Positions 49,139 to 57,069 of a stretch of DNA of 64,000 nucleotides are shown here, in pieces (the stretch's first letter is position 1; each line of letters opens with the position of its first letter). Source of the stretch: CAZEAP01 sp964510315 (GTDB taxonomy: Bacteria > Planctomycetota > Brocadiia > SM23-32); NCBI GenBank assembly GCA_964510315.1, contig CAZEAP010000004.1, positions 1 through 64,000 of the forward strand, read 5' to 3'. A program made the translations under genes and the position numbers. The notes under the pieces are model-generated. The model was given only the letters and a program-made list of their open reading frames with translations. It was not told where the DNA came from and made no database searches.

Positions 49139-51151
49139 TTATCGGTCTTCCGCCCCGCCCTGTGTTCGGAGTCCGAAGGGTTCGTACTGTACGCCTTCTC
49201 CCCGGAAGAACTTTGTAAAGAACTCGTAGTATTCGAGCCTGAGTATTTGGATTGCCACAATCAGCCCCTCCAGGGCGATGATCAGCCCGGTACCCAGCAC
49301 AAAGACAAGAGCGGCCCAGACAGGCCCCCCCGGCAAGCCCTGTACGAGCCGCTCAAGGACGAATATTGTAAAGCAGAGCGCAGCGTGGCTCAAGGCAAAA
49401 GCCGCCACGCGGAGGAAGGAGAACGTGTTCGCCAGGTAGACCATGACCGTTTCCCCAGCTTCGATGAGCCCGCGGAACAGGCCTGCCACCGGGCCTTCTT
49501 CCGCGTCGCTTCCCTCAGCCCCCAACAGGCTCAAAAGCGGTCGGTGAACCACCAGCAGCAGAAGGGGCACTCCGATGAGCCCGCCGGCCAGCCACAGGTC
49601 CGTCGGCCCCCCTCCGGCCACCACCAGCTTGATCACCCATGCCAGCCCGCCCCAGTAGAGCACCAGCCCGACAACACCGAACCTCCCCATCAGGGCTCCC
49701 TCTATATCCCGTCGCCGCAGCCGATTCACCACGTTCATGATCGCCCCCAGGCTGATGAGCACCACGCCCAGGAGCGCGGCCAGCAGCAGGTAGCGCATGA
49801 CGTGCTCCCCGGCCCCCGCCCCGGCGCCTTCGAACCGCATGGGCTCAAAGCCCAGGGTCAACGGAAACCCCAGCGCCCGGAGCGATTGCCCGAAGAAAGA
49901 GCCCTGAAAGAAAGTGCCCCAAAGGGCGCTGGAAACGCCGCAGAAGGCCATGACTTTCCCGATGTCCCGGACCGCATCCCTCCCGGCGAACCGGGCCATC
50001 AGCCATCCGGCCCCCATCAGGACGAGCCCGTGGCCGAGGTCTCCGAAGATCAACCCGAATATCAGCAGGAAAGTAGCCGCGAACATGACCGTAGGTTCGA
50101 TCTCGGAGTAGGAGGGAACCCCGTAGCCCCTCACCAGGCGCGCAAAAGGGGCAAAGAAGACGCCGTGCTCCACCCGGGTGGGCACCAGGTTCCCCTCGAT
50201 CTCCTCCTCGCTGGGCTCCGACGTTTCCACCACGCACCGCCCGTCGGTGGCTTCGCGCAGGCTCTGGTGCAACTCCTCGGCCCGCTCCGCCGGCACCCAT
50301 CCCGTGATGACGACGGTTGCCCAGGTGGTGCCGAACTTCTGGCGGGCCCGGCAGAAGGCGCGCTGCTGCCGGACGCCGCTCCAGGCGCGGCGCAGCGCCT
50401 CCACGTTCTGCTCCCCGACGCTCCGGAGGTCCGAGACGAGGGTGTCCTTTTTGCGGCGGAGCTTACGCAGGCTGTCGGAGGCATCTTCGTAGACGTCGGC
50501 GGGGGACCGCTCGCCCCAGGTCGGTAGTTCGACCTCCTCCAGCCCGGTTTCCTCCAGAGCTGTCTCCACCGCGAACCGGCGGCGCCGGGTACTGATCACC
50601 AGCACCGTGCCGGGCTTCCCCTGACCTTCTGAGTCCAGAGTGACCACGAGGCTGCCGGGGGGCAGCTCGGCGCGCAGCTCAACCAGGTCAACCCCATCGC
50701 CTTTTGCCGCTTTCACCGAGAGCATCTCGGAGTCCTGGAGGGGTCCGAGAGAAGCGCGCATGTCGCTGTAGGGTTCCAGCTCCTCCACCAGGGCTTCGCT
50801 TTCCCGGATGCCTTCCCGCACTGAGGCAAGCTGTTCCCGCTTCTCTCCGGTTATCTCCTCGACTGAACTGGTGATCTCGTCGGCCGTCTGCAGAGTGGGG
50901 AGCGGCCCAGCGGGGGGTTCTTCTGGTGCCTCCAGCCCCAGCTCATCGAACAGGTCTTCCAGCCGGTCCAGCAGGTCTCTGCACTTCTCCAGTTCCTGGT
51001 CGAGCCGTTCGGGCTCCAGTTCCCCGCCGCTTTCCTCGACGCTGCTCCTCAGGTGGAGCACGTCCAGGGAGCCGAGTTCCCTGATGACCCGCTCTTCGTC
51101 CCGGGCAAGGACGAAGATCCGGACCTTCCGCATGTCCTTCGGCTCAAGCAT
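49139..51151 (-). CDS. V-type ATP synthase subunit I
   Basis: 670 residues. The N-terminal half (1-330) is a cytoplasmic coiled-coil region beginning MLEPKDMRKVRIFVLARDEERV, and the C-terminal half has about seven membrane segments, including TVMFAATFLLIFGLIFGDLGHGLVLMGAG and FSFLRVAAFALSHAALCFTIFVL; the latter contains the arginine that faces the rotor glutamate. It is the stator a-type subunit. Gap to subunit K is 23 bp. Confidence 0.95.
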   Translation of the reverse strand: MLEPKDMRKVRIFVLARDEERVIRELGSLDVLHLRSSVEESGGELEPERLDQELEKCRDLLDRLEDLFDELGLEAPEEPPAGPLPTLQTADEITSSVEEITGEKREQLASVREGIRESEALVEELEPYSDMRASLGPLQDSEMLSVKAAKGDGVDLVELRAELPPGSLVVTLDSEGQGKPGTVLVISTRRRRFAVETALEETGLEEVELPTWGERSPADVYEDASDSLRKLRRKKDTLVSDLRSVGEQNVEALRRAWSGVRQQRAFCRARQKFGTTWATVVITGWVPAERAEELHQSLREATDGRCVVETSEPSEEEIEGNLVPTRVEHGVFFAPFARLVRGYGVPSYSEIEPTVMFAATFLLIFGLIFGDLGHGLVLMGAGWLMARFAGRDAVRDIGKVMAFCGVSSALWGTFFQGSFFGQSLRALGFPLTLGFEPMRFEGAGAGAGEHVMRYLLLAALLGVVLISLGAIMNVVNRLRRRDIEGALMGRFGVVGLVLYWGGLAWVIKLVVAGGGPTDLWLAGGLIGVPLLLLVVHRPLLSLLGAEGSDAEEGPVAGLFRGLIEAGETVMVYLANTFSFLRVAAFALSHAALCFTIFVLERLVQGLPGGPVWAALVFVLGTGLIIALEGLIVAIQILRLEYYEFFTKFFRGEGVQYEPFGLRTQGGAEDR

Positions 51152-51216
51152 GACTCCGTGGCGGCTTACTCAAGAGTGCTTCTCCGGTCCGCCGGCCCGA
51201 GTGGACCGCCGGCGTC

Positions 51217-52263
51217 TCAAAGGTCCAGTTCCTCTCTGATCTCCTGTCCTTCGGCGCTCCGGTGCACCAGTTCGCTCAGGCTCTTCAGGCGCCGCAGCTC
51301 CCTTCGCTTCAGGTAGTAGTAGCTTATCAGAACGGCGGGCCCGCTGAGGGAGCCGCGGAACTGCCGCTCTGCGAGCCTGCAGGTCCGCCGCCACAGGGCT
51401 CGCTCGATCCGGCCGATCGATTCGGCCGCTTCCGCATCGGAGAGCGCCTGGCGCAGGGCGGGTACCTCCTTCAGCAGGCTCTCGGCGGAAGGGTCCGTGT
51501 AGACCCGGCCGAGCACCTCGTCGTCCAGCTCTCCCCGGCCGCCGGGGAGTATCTTCCGGATGCGCTGCCAGTCGACCTCGTAGGTTCGGGCCGCCCGGAG
51601 CACCGAGACCAGCCGGACGGCGTCAAGCTCGCTGATTACCGGAGAGTCGCAGGCATCGCAGACGCGCCCCGGCAGGGCGCTCCGCGCCCTGTCGACGGCC
51701 TCCCAGTAGCCCCTGTCCAGCCCCATCTCCAGATACGCCCTTTGCCCTGTCTGCTCGTAGAGGGGCAGGGCCTTCATCGCCCCCTCTCGGGGCCCCTCCA
51801 CGGGAATTCGTCGGAGGAACTGATGGAGGCTCTCGCTCTCCAGCAAGGTTTCCACCGGCAACTCGAGGCGCGAGGGCAATTCGATCAGCAGGGCTCGGGA
51901 TTGTTGGACAGACTTCTCGCGGCCGAACAGGCGGAGCAGAACCTTCAGGTTCTCCACTGGCCAGCGGTCCAACAGCCGCCGGTAGAATTCCCGGAGTTCG
52001 GCGGACAGATACTTCAGGAGGCCGGCCAGTTCGTCAACGCAGGAAGCGGCAAGACGTTTCTCCAGGCGCGTGGGGTAGCGGATGTCGCTTCTCGGGTAGA
52101 GTTCGGAGACGATATCTCCCAGGTCGGCGGCGCGGCTCAGCTCTTTGAGTCGCTCGGCCTCGTAGAGGCGGCCGCGGCGTCCCCTCAGTTTGGCCATCAG
52201 GAAGTCGGAGGGCACTTCCAAAGGGGTCCTGACGCGCAGATCGGCAGGGAGAGAATTGCTCAT
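51217..52263 (-). CDS. V-type ATP synthase subunit C (AC39/d type)
   Basis: 348 residues from MSNSLPADLRVR (52263). Helical throughout, with the family features RLYEAERLKELSRAADLGDIVSELYP near the start, ISELDAVRLVSVLRAARTYEVDW and LKRRELRRLKSLSELVHRSAEGQEIREEL at the C-terminus (the L-K-x-x-E-I-x-x-L-R-x-I equivalent). It sits under the central stalk as the link to the membrane ring. Identity is supported by its position between the G/H-like subunit and subunit I. Confidence 0.88.
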   Translation of the reverse strand: MSNSLPADLRVRTPLEVPSDFLMAKLRGRRGRLYEAERLKELSRAADLGDIVSELYPRSDIRYPTRLEKRLAASCVDELAGLLKYLSAELREFYRRLLDRWPVENLKVLLRLFGREKSVQQSRALLIELPSRLELPVETLLESESLHQFLRRIPVEGPREGAMKALPLYEQTGQRAYLEMGLDRGYWEAVDRARSALPGRVCDACDSPVISELDAVRLVSVLRAARTYEVDWQRIRKILPGGRGELDDEVLGRVYTDPSAESLLKEVPALRQALSDAEAAESIGRIERALWRRTCRLAERQFRGSLSGPAVLISYYYLKRRELRRLKSLSELVHRSAEGQEIREELDL

Positions 52264-52303
52264 CGAAACACCGAAACGGCAGATTAGAGGCCGCGGCCGG
52301 GCC

Positions 52304-52624
52304 CTACTCATCCGGCGTGGGAGCCACGCTCCGGACGATGAAGTCGACGGCGTCCGCTATTTTCTCATCGCCGACGTCTTCGAGGGAGGGCAGTTCCCGA
52401 CGCTCCTCGTCGAGACGCTGCTCCCTCTTTTCGGAAAGCTCCCGGGTCCGCTCCTCAACCCAGCTTTCGGCCTCCTTTTCGGCCTCCTCGCGGGCGGCGT
52501 TGAGGACCTCCTGCGCCGTCCGGCGGGCGTCACGGACGATCTCCTCCGCCTCCTTTTCGGCTTCCTTGACGCGTCGGCGGGCCTCGCCCTCAACTTCCAG
52601 GACTCTGTCGATGACGTCGCTCAA
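52304..52624 (-). CDS. V-type ATP synthase subunit H/G (peripheral stalk)
   Basis: 106 residues, nearly all charged helix: VIDRVLEVEGEARRRVKEAEKEAEEIVRDARRTAQEVLNAAREEAEKEAE. The AhaH/NtpF-like subunits look like this and pair with subunit E. The ATG overlaps the stop of the PTS EIIA gene (ATGA), so the two are translationally coupled. Confidence 0.82.
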   Translation of the reverse strand: MSDVIDRVLEVEGEARRRVKEAEKEAEEIVRDARRTAQEVLNAAREEAEKEAESWVEERTRELSEKREQRLDEERRELPSLEDVGDEKIADAVDFIVRSVAPTPDE

Positions 52625-53082
52625 AGTTCCACCCGCACCCTCTCGATGGTCTGGATCAGTTCCCGGGTATTCTCCGCCTCGACCATGCTTTCGAAGACGC
52701 CGGGCAGTTGCATGAGGTGTCCGATGTCGGCCAGCACCTCGATGTTGGGGCCGGGGTTGTGGGGTTCCGCAATCACGAGGAACACCAGGTAAACAAGCTC
52801 GGCGTCGGAAGCTTCGAAGTCGATGCCGTCCTTGCTGACTCCGACGGCCAGTTCCACGCCCGAGACGTCGGGGTGTTTGGCGTGGGGAATCGCAACGCCC
52901 CCCCCGATGCCGGTGGTGCCCTTCTCTTCCCGCTCGTAGAGCACCCGGAGGGCGCCCTCGCGATCATCGATCCGCCCCGCGCGCACGAGCAACTCCAGCA
53001 GCTCGGCGATGGCTTCGTCCTTGTCCATCGCCTCCAGGGGGATCTTCACCGTCTCTTCATCGATGAGGGCCGCCACATCCAT
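52621..53082 (-). CDS. PTS EIIA (fructose/nitrogen type) domain protein, first gene of the V-ATPase operon
   Basis: 153 residues from MDVAALIDEETVKIPLEAMD (53082). The fold matches EIIA-Fru/PtsN: KDEAIAELLELLVRAGRI, EEKGTTGIGGGVAIPHAKHPDV (the phosphorylated histidine is in IPHAKHP) and AELVYLVFLVIAEPHNPGPNIEVLADIG. Stand-alone EIIA proteins act mostly as regulators that are phosphorylated by HPr. It is the promoter-proximal gene of the ATPase operon and is coupled to the next gene by ATGA overlap. No EI or HPr gene is in the window. Confidence 0.9.
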   Translation of the reverse strand: MDVAALIDEETVKIPLEAMDKDEAIAELLELLVRAGRIDDREGALRVLYEREEKGTTGIGGGVAIPHAKHPDVSGVELAVGVSKDGIDFEASDAELVYLVFLVIAEPHNPGPNIEVLADIGHLMQLPGVFESMVEAENTRELIQTIERVRVEL

Positions 53083-53134
53083 CGGCAAGCGCCCCCAAAA
53101 AAAAGGATCAATTGTCCATTCGGCACAACTCCGC

Positions 53135-53164
53135 ACTATACGGCACGCTTCCGTCGATTGTCAA
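53135..53164 (-). promoter_or_regulatory. Strong promoter of the EIIA-V-ATPase operon
   Basis: On the minus strand a perfect TTGACA (53164-53159) and TATAGT (53140-53135) are 18 bp apart. The near-palindrome GGATCAATTGTCC (53105-53117) lies in the short leader and could bind a regulator. Confidence 0.75.
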
Positions 53165-53207
53165 CCTGCTCTCCTCGGCGCATCGAAGCGGCTTCGCCGG
53201 CACCCCC

Positions 53208-53236
53208 TTGCAAAGGACACGTCTTTAGTGTAGCAT
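53208..53236 (+). promoter_or_regulatory. Promoter of the DprA-like gene
   Basis: TTGCAA at 53208-53213 and TAGCAT at 53231-53236 are 17 bp apart, 42 bp before the GTG start. It diverges from the ATPase operon promoter. Confidence 0.5.
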
Positions 53237-53277
53237 TGAGCCGTTCAACCGTCTCACAACTGTCGCGGAGCAAGTGC

Positions 53278-54273
53278 GTGGAAGAGCCTTTGACCGGCGA
53301 GGAACTCTGCCTGGTGGCCCTCTGCTCGGCCTCCGGTGTCGGGCCGGTGAGCGTGAATCGCCTGCTGGAGGCCGCCCGCGAGGGAGGGGCCTCCTTGCGA
53401 GAGATGGCGTCGCTGCCCGCGGAGACGCTCCAGGGGGAGCTGGGACTGCCTTCTGGTGCCGCCCGCGGCGTCGCCGGCCTGGAGTCCCCGCTCCTGGCGG
53501 CGCGTTCGCTGATGGGGAAGCTCCGGCGGGCCGGGGGCCGGGTGGTCCTGCGGGGGCGTGCCGACTATCCGGGCTCCCTGGCGGAAAACCTCGGAGCCCG
53601 GGCACCGGCAGCGCTGTTCGTCCGGGGGGACGCCGCTCTGCTGGGGCGGCCCTCCGTGGCGGTGGTCGGCTCCCGGCGACCTTCCGGGCGGGCGCGCTCG
53701 GCGGCCGGGGCCCTGGCGGAGGGGCAGGCCGCCGCCGGATCGGTGATCGTCAGCGGCGGCGCGCGGGGCATCGACACCCGGGCGCACATGGCTGCCCTGA
53801 GGTGCGGGGCGACCGTGGTTTTCCCGCCCACCGGGGCGTTGCGGTTCCACTGGCGTCGGCCCTCCGCAGCCGGTAGGTCGGAGGACCGATGGTGCGTGGC
53901 CAGCGCGTTCGGGCTGGACGGAGAATGGAAGACGGCTCAGGCCTTGATGCGCAACAGTTTCATCGTCGCGCTCTCGGAGGCGGTTGTGGCCTTCGAGCCC
54001 CGGGACACGGGGGGCACGTGGAACAGCTCACTTCACGCGCTCCGCATGGGCAAGCCGCTGTTCATCGCCACGGGTTCGGCAGCGGCGGCCAAAAGGAGGG
54101 GCCTGCGTCGGCTGGTCCGGATGGGGGCCGTGGCGCTGGATGTTTCCCGAATGCCGAATCCCGGTGAGCTGCGGCGCATGGTGAAGGAGTATTCGCCCCC
54201 GCCCAGCGCCGAGCAGCTTCCGCTCAGCCAGCAGTTCCGGGAGGCCGGCGGCGAGGGGCAGCCAAACCTCTGA
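53278..54273 (+). CDS. Divergent DprA/Smf-like (SLOG fold) protein
   Basis: 331 residues from GTG 53278, after GGAG. The N-terminal SAM/HhH-like part is present (LCSASGVGPVSVNRLLEAA). The Rossmann-like DprA core has VAVVGSRRPSGRARSAAG and IVSGGARGIDTRAHMAALR, which match the family closely. The later block, normally R-N-R-I-I-x-x-L...S-G-S-L-x-T-A, is altered to RNSFIVALSEAVVAFEPRDTGGTWNSSLHALRMGKPLFI. The C-terminal winged-helix domain is missing. DprA loads RecA on incoming single-stranded DNA in transformation. The altered core and lost domain make the role uncertain; a nucleotide-sensing SLOG role is another option. Confidence 0.8.
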   Translation: MEEPLTGEELCLVALCSASGVGPVSVNRLLEAAREGGASLREMASLPAETLQGELGLPSGAARGVAGLESPLLAARSLMGKLRRAGGRVVLRGRADYPGSLAENLGARAPAALFVRGDAALLGRPSVAVVGSRRPSGRARSAAGALAEGQAAAGSVIVSGGARGIDTRAHMAALRCGATVVFPPTGALRFHWRRPSAAGRSEDRWCVASAFGLDGEWKTAQALMRNSFIVALSEAVVAFEPRDTGGTWNSSLHALRMGKPLFIATGSAAAAKRRGLRRLVRMGAVALDVSRMPNPGELRRMVKEYSPPPSAEQLPLSQQFREAGGEGQPNL

Positions 54274-54290
54274 CCGGTCGGTGCGACCGG
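54274..54290. terminator. Hairpin between convergent dprA-like and rpsT genes
   Basis: CCGGTCG-gtg-CGACCGG is a perfect 7-bp stem. It directly follows the dprA-like stop and precedes the rpsT stop by 4 bases. No T-run follows on either strand, so it could end both transcripts only with help. Confidence 0.4.
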
Positions 54291-54294
54291 CGGG

Positions 54295-54573
54295 CTATGC
54301 GGAGGCTTTCTCGCGGAGGGCGCTAAGGCGCCGCTGGAACTGGGATTGCTTCCGTGCGGCCTTGTTGGAGTGGAGGACGTTCTTGCCGGCGGCGCGGTGG
54401 AGCAGCCTGGTCAACAGCCGACACTGCCGCTCGGCTTCCTCCAGTTCACCACGTTGCAGCATTCGGTCGTACTTGTTCTCTTCGGTGCGCAGACGGCTCT
54501 TGATGGCTTTGTTGCGCTTGCTGCGCTTCTTGTCCTGTCGCAGACGTTTGAGTGCGGAAGGGCGGTGCGGCAT
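54295..54573 (-). CDS. rpsT: Ribosomal protein bS20
   Basis: 92 residues: MPHRPSALKRLRQDKKRSKRNKAIKSRLRT at the N-terminus and LLTRLLHRAAGKNVLHSNKAARKQSQFQRRL near the end, the bS20 pattern. It binds 16S rRNA. The ribosome binding site GGAGGAG lies 7 bases before the ATG. It follows the TPR protein gene by 40 bp. Confidence 0.96.
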   Translation of the reverse strand: MPHRPSALKRLRQDKKRSKRNKAIKSRLRTEENKYDRMLQRGELEEAERQCRLLTRLLHRAAGKNVLHSNKAARKQSQFQRRLSALREKASA

Positions 54574-54613
54574 GATTTCTCCTCCGTTTCATCCAGAGAA
54601 AAGAGCAAGGAAT

Positions 54614-55954
54614 TCAGGGAGTGAGGGCGTCCACTTTTTCGGAGACGTCCCGGAAGTTGATGTCCTGACTGTAGATGCGCTTGTAGATCTGGAGGGCCTC
54701 CTCCCTCTGGCCCATCGCCTCCTTGGCCTGGGCCATAAGGTATCGCAGACCCTTGCCTTCATCGTCCATTTCGGGGTGAAGAGACAGGGCTTGCTCGAAC
54801 TGTTCGACCGCCAGATCGTTCTGCTTTTTGCGCATGAAGCAGAGGCCCAGCAGTTTGCGGGCGCTTGTTTCGAGCCGGCCGTCTTCGGCGGCCTCCTGGA
54901 AGGCGGCGATCGCGTCGTTGAATCCACCGTTCTCCATGTAGAAGCGACCCAGTTGGAGGCGCGCTTCCCTGTCGGTTGGATGCTCGGCCAGCCGCCATTC
55001 GTATTCTTTAATTCCGTATTGGTTTCGCTTTTCCCGCAGTTCTTCGGCCCTGGCCTCGGCGTCGGGCTCATCGGACTCTTCGGCTGCGGCAATGGCTTGG
55101 TCGTAGATGACGAGCTGTAGGTCACCCAGTTCCTCGCGGATCTCGTAGTTTTCCGGCATTAATTCTCGCTTTTCCCGGAGCAGGTCCCGGGCGTCGCCCA
55201 GTCGGTCGGCGTCGCGGTAGAGCCTGGCCAGGCGCAGTATGCGGTTGACGTTCTCCGGCTCCTCCTCCAGTTGCCTCTCGAGCCGGGAGACCTGGCCCTT
55301 CAGGTCACCCATGCTGACGGCCATGCGTCGTTCTTCCTCGAATTGTTCGGCCTGTTCGCGGTCTCGGATCAGCTCTCGGAAGCTCTGGCCGGCTTCCATC
55401 TTGTGGGCGGCCATGTGCCCGGTGGCTTCCAGGTCGCGCACCTCGTGGAGCAACTCACGGTCCTCCGGCTGCAGGTCCCGCAGCCTCTTCAGGTACTTCA
55501 GCGCCTCCGCCGTATCGCCCTGGTCTATGAGAAGGTCGGCAAGCCGACGCAGGGCTTTTTTGTTTTGCGGTTTGTGGTTGAGGGCGTCCCTGTAGATGTC
55601 GACGGCTTCATTCGTCAGGCCGGCTTTCTCCGCGGCCCTGGCGGCACCGCAGAGGCCCCAGAAGCTGTCAGGGTGCTTCTCCAGGAAGTCCTCGTAGGCC
55701 TCCAATTTCTTGCGGGCTCCTCCGGTGAGGCCGGAGAAAAAAGTCCACGCCATCGCAAACGGCAGACCCACAAGACCCACTATGGAGCGGCCCTTCTCCT
55801 GGAGCCTCCGTCGCTCCGTGCCGCGAAGGACCTTCCGGGCGTCCTGGTACTCCGGATCCTGTCGCAACACCTGGCGGAAGAGTTCCACGGCATAGTCGTA
55901 GTTTGCCCGCTCGACCGCTTCCCGCGCTTTGGCGTAAAGGTCCTTGGTTGCCAT
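54614..55954 (-). CDS. Tetratricopeptide repeat protein
   Basis: 446 residues from MATKDLYAKAREAVERANYDYAVELF (55954), preceded by AAAGG. At least seven TPR-like helix pairs can be traced, such as FWGLCGAARAAEKAGLTNEAVDIYRDALNH, KALRRLADLLIDQGDTAEALKYLKR and ARKLLGLCFMRKKQNDLAVEQFEQALSLHP. A hydrophobic stretch (IVGLVGLPFAMAWTFFSGLTG, residues 67-87) may be a membrane segment, which would split the protein into a short N-terminal part and a long TPR part. Function is unknown; it is likely a scaffold. Shared orientation suggests co-transcription with rpsT. Confidence 0.85.
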   Translation of the reverse strand: MATKDLYAKAREAVERANYDYAVELFRQVLRQDPEYQDARKVLRGTERRRLQEKGRSIVGLVGLPFAMAWTFFSGLTGGARKKLEAYEDFLEKHPDSFWGLCGAARAAEKAGLTNEAVDIYRDALNHKPQNKKALRRLADLLIDQGDTAEALKYLKRLRDLQPEDRELLHEVRDLEATGHMAAHKMEAGQSFRELIRDREQAEQFEEERRMAVSMGDLKGQVSRLERQLEEEPENVNRILRLARLYRDADRLGDARDLLREKRELMPENYEIREELGDLQLVIYDQAIAAAEESDEPDAEARAEELREKRNQYGIKEYEWRLAEHPTDREARLQLGRFYMENGGFNDAIAAFQEAAEDGRLETSARKLLGLCFMRKKQNDLAVEQFEQALSLHPEMDDEGKGLRYLMAQAKEAMGQREEALQIYKRIYSQDINFRDVSEKVDALTP

Positions 55955-55992
55955 ACCTTTTCCCGTGCTGGGGTTGCGCACGAATCGCTTTT

Positions 55993-56021
55993 AGAGTAGC
56001 TCAACGGGGTGCGGGTGTCAA
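55993..56021 (-). promoter_or_regulatory. Promoter of the TPR-rpsT transcript
   Basis: On the minus strand a perfect TTGACA (56021-56016) and TACTCT (55998-55993) are 17 bp apart, 38 bp before the start codon. Confidence 0.6.
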
Positions 56022-56055
56022 GAACAGCGGGAAGCGGTGCCATGGAGGTATTCCG

Positions 56056-57060
56056 ATGAGACTTATACAGGTGGGCGTTGGCGGCTTCGGACACGGATGG
56101 TTGCAGATCGTCCGGAAAGGCCCTTCGGTGAACCTGGTGGCCGTGGCCGACCTTGAAGACGAAGCCCTGGCGGCCGCCCGAGAGGAGACCGGGCTGACAG
56201 ATGGGCAGTGCTTCGCGGACTACCGGGAGGCGTTCCGGCAGGTGGAGGCCGACGCCGTGCTCTGCGTCACCCCGCCGGCGGTGCACCACCGGGTGGCACT
56301 GGCCGCCTTCGAGCAGGGGCTGCACTGCCTGACCGAGAAGCCGCTCTCCGACACCATGGAGCGGGCCAGCCGGATGGTGGAGGCCGCCGACCGCGCGGAC
56401 AGGGCTCTGATGGTCAGCCAGAACTACCGGTTTCGCTCATGGGTGCGCACGATACGTTATCTTCTGGAAAGCGAGGAGTTCGGCGCCCCCGACAGCGCGC
56501 TTGTCCGGTTCGCGAAAGCCCCCCGGTTCGCGCGCTCTTTCCGGCTGAAGATGGAGCATCCCCTGGTGCGGGACATGAGCATCCACCACTTCGACCTGAT
56601 GAGGGCGGTGAGCGGGCGGGAGCCCGTCTCGGTCTACGCGGAAACCTGGCGGCCGGCGTGGAGTTGGTTCGAGCACGACCCCTGCGCGGTGGCGCTCTTT
56701 GACTTCGAGGACGGGTTCAGATTCGTGTACCATGGCTCCTGGGTGACGCGGCGGCCGGAGACCACCTGGGCTGGTGAGTGGGCTGTGGAGTGCCCGCGGG
56801 CCGCCGTCGAACTCCGGGACGACCGGGTGCACATCGTGCCGGCCGAGCACCCGGAGCAGGACACCGAAGTGGAGCTGCAGAAGATGCCCTGCGAAGGACA
56901 GGAGTTCGCCCTGGGCGAGTTCACCCAGGCCATCGAGGAAGGGCGGGAGCCGGAGACCAGCGGGCGGGACAACTTGAAGAGCCTGGCGATGGTCTTTGCC
57001 ACCACAGAGTCCGCCCGGCGCGGCGAGAGAGTGTACATCAAGGAAATCCTGCCGGCGTGA
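56056..57060 (+). CDS. Gfo/Idh/MocA family oxidoreductase
   Basis: 334 residues from ATG 56056, which has GGAGGT 6 bases upstream. Rossmann motif LIQVGVGGFGHGW, then AVLCVTPPAVHHRVALAAFEQGLHCLTEKPLSDTMERA, with the EKP lysine typical of the family, and DMSIHHFDLMRAVSG in the catalytic domain. It would oxidise or reduce a sugar or cyclitol with NAD(P). It is followed by MoxR 9 bp later. It has no signal peptide. Confidence 0.9.
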   Translation: MRLIQVGVGGFGHGWLQIVRKGPSVNLVAVADLEDEALAAAREETGLTDGQCFADYREAFRQVEADAVLCVTPPAVHHRVALAAFEQGLHCLTEKPLSDTMERASRMVEAADRADRALMVSQNYRFRSWVRTIRYLLESEEFGAPDSALVRFAKAPRFARSFRLKMEHPLVRDMSIHHFDLMRAVSGREPVSVYAETWRPAWSWFEHDPCAVALFDFEDGFRFVYHGSWVTRRPETTWAGEWAVECPRAAVELRDDRVHIVPAEHPEQDTEVELQKMPCEGQEFALGEFTQAIEEGREPETSGRDNLKSLAMVFATTESARRGERVYIKEILPA

Positions 57061-57069
57061 GGAGGGGTC

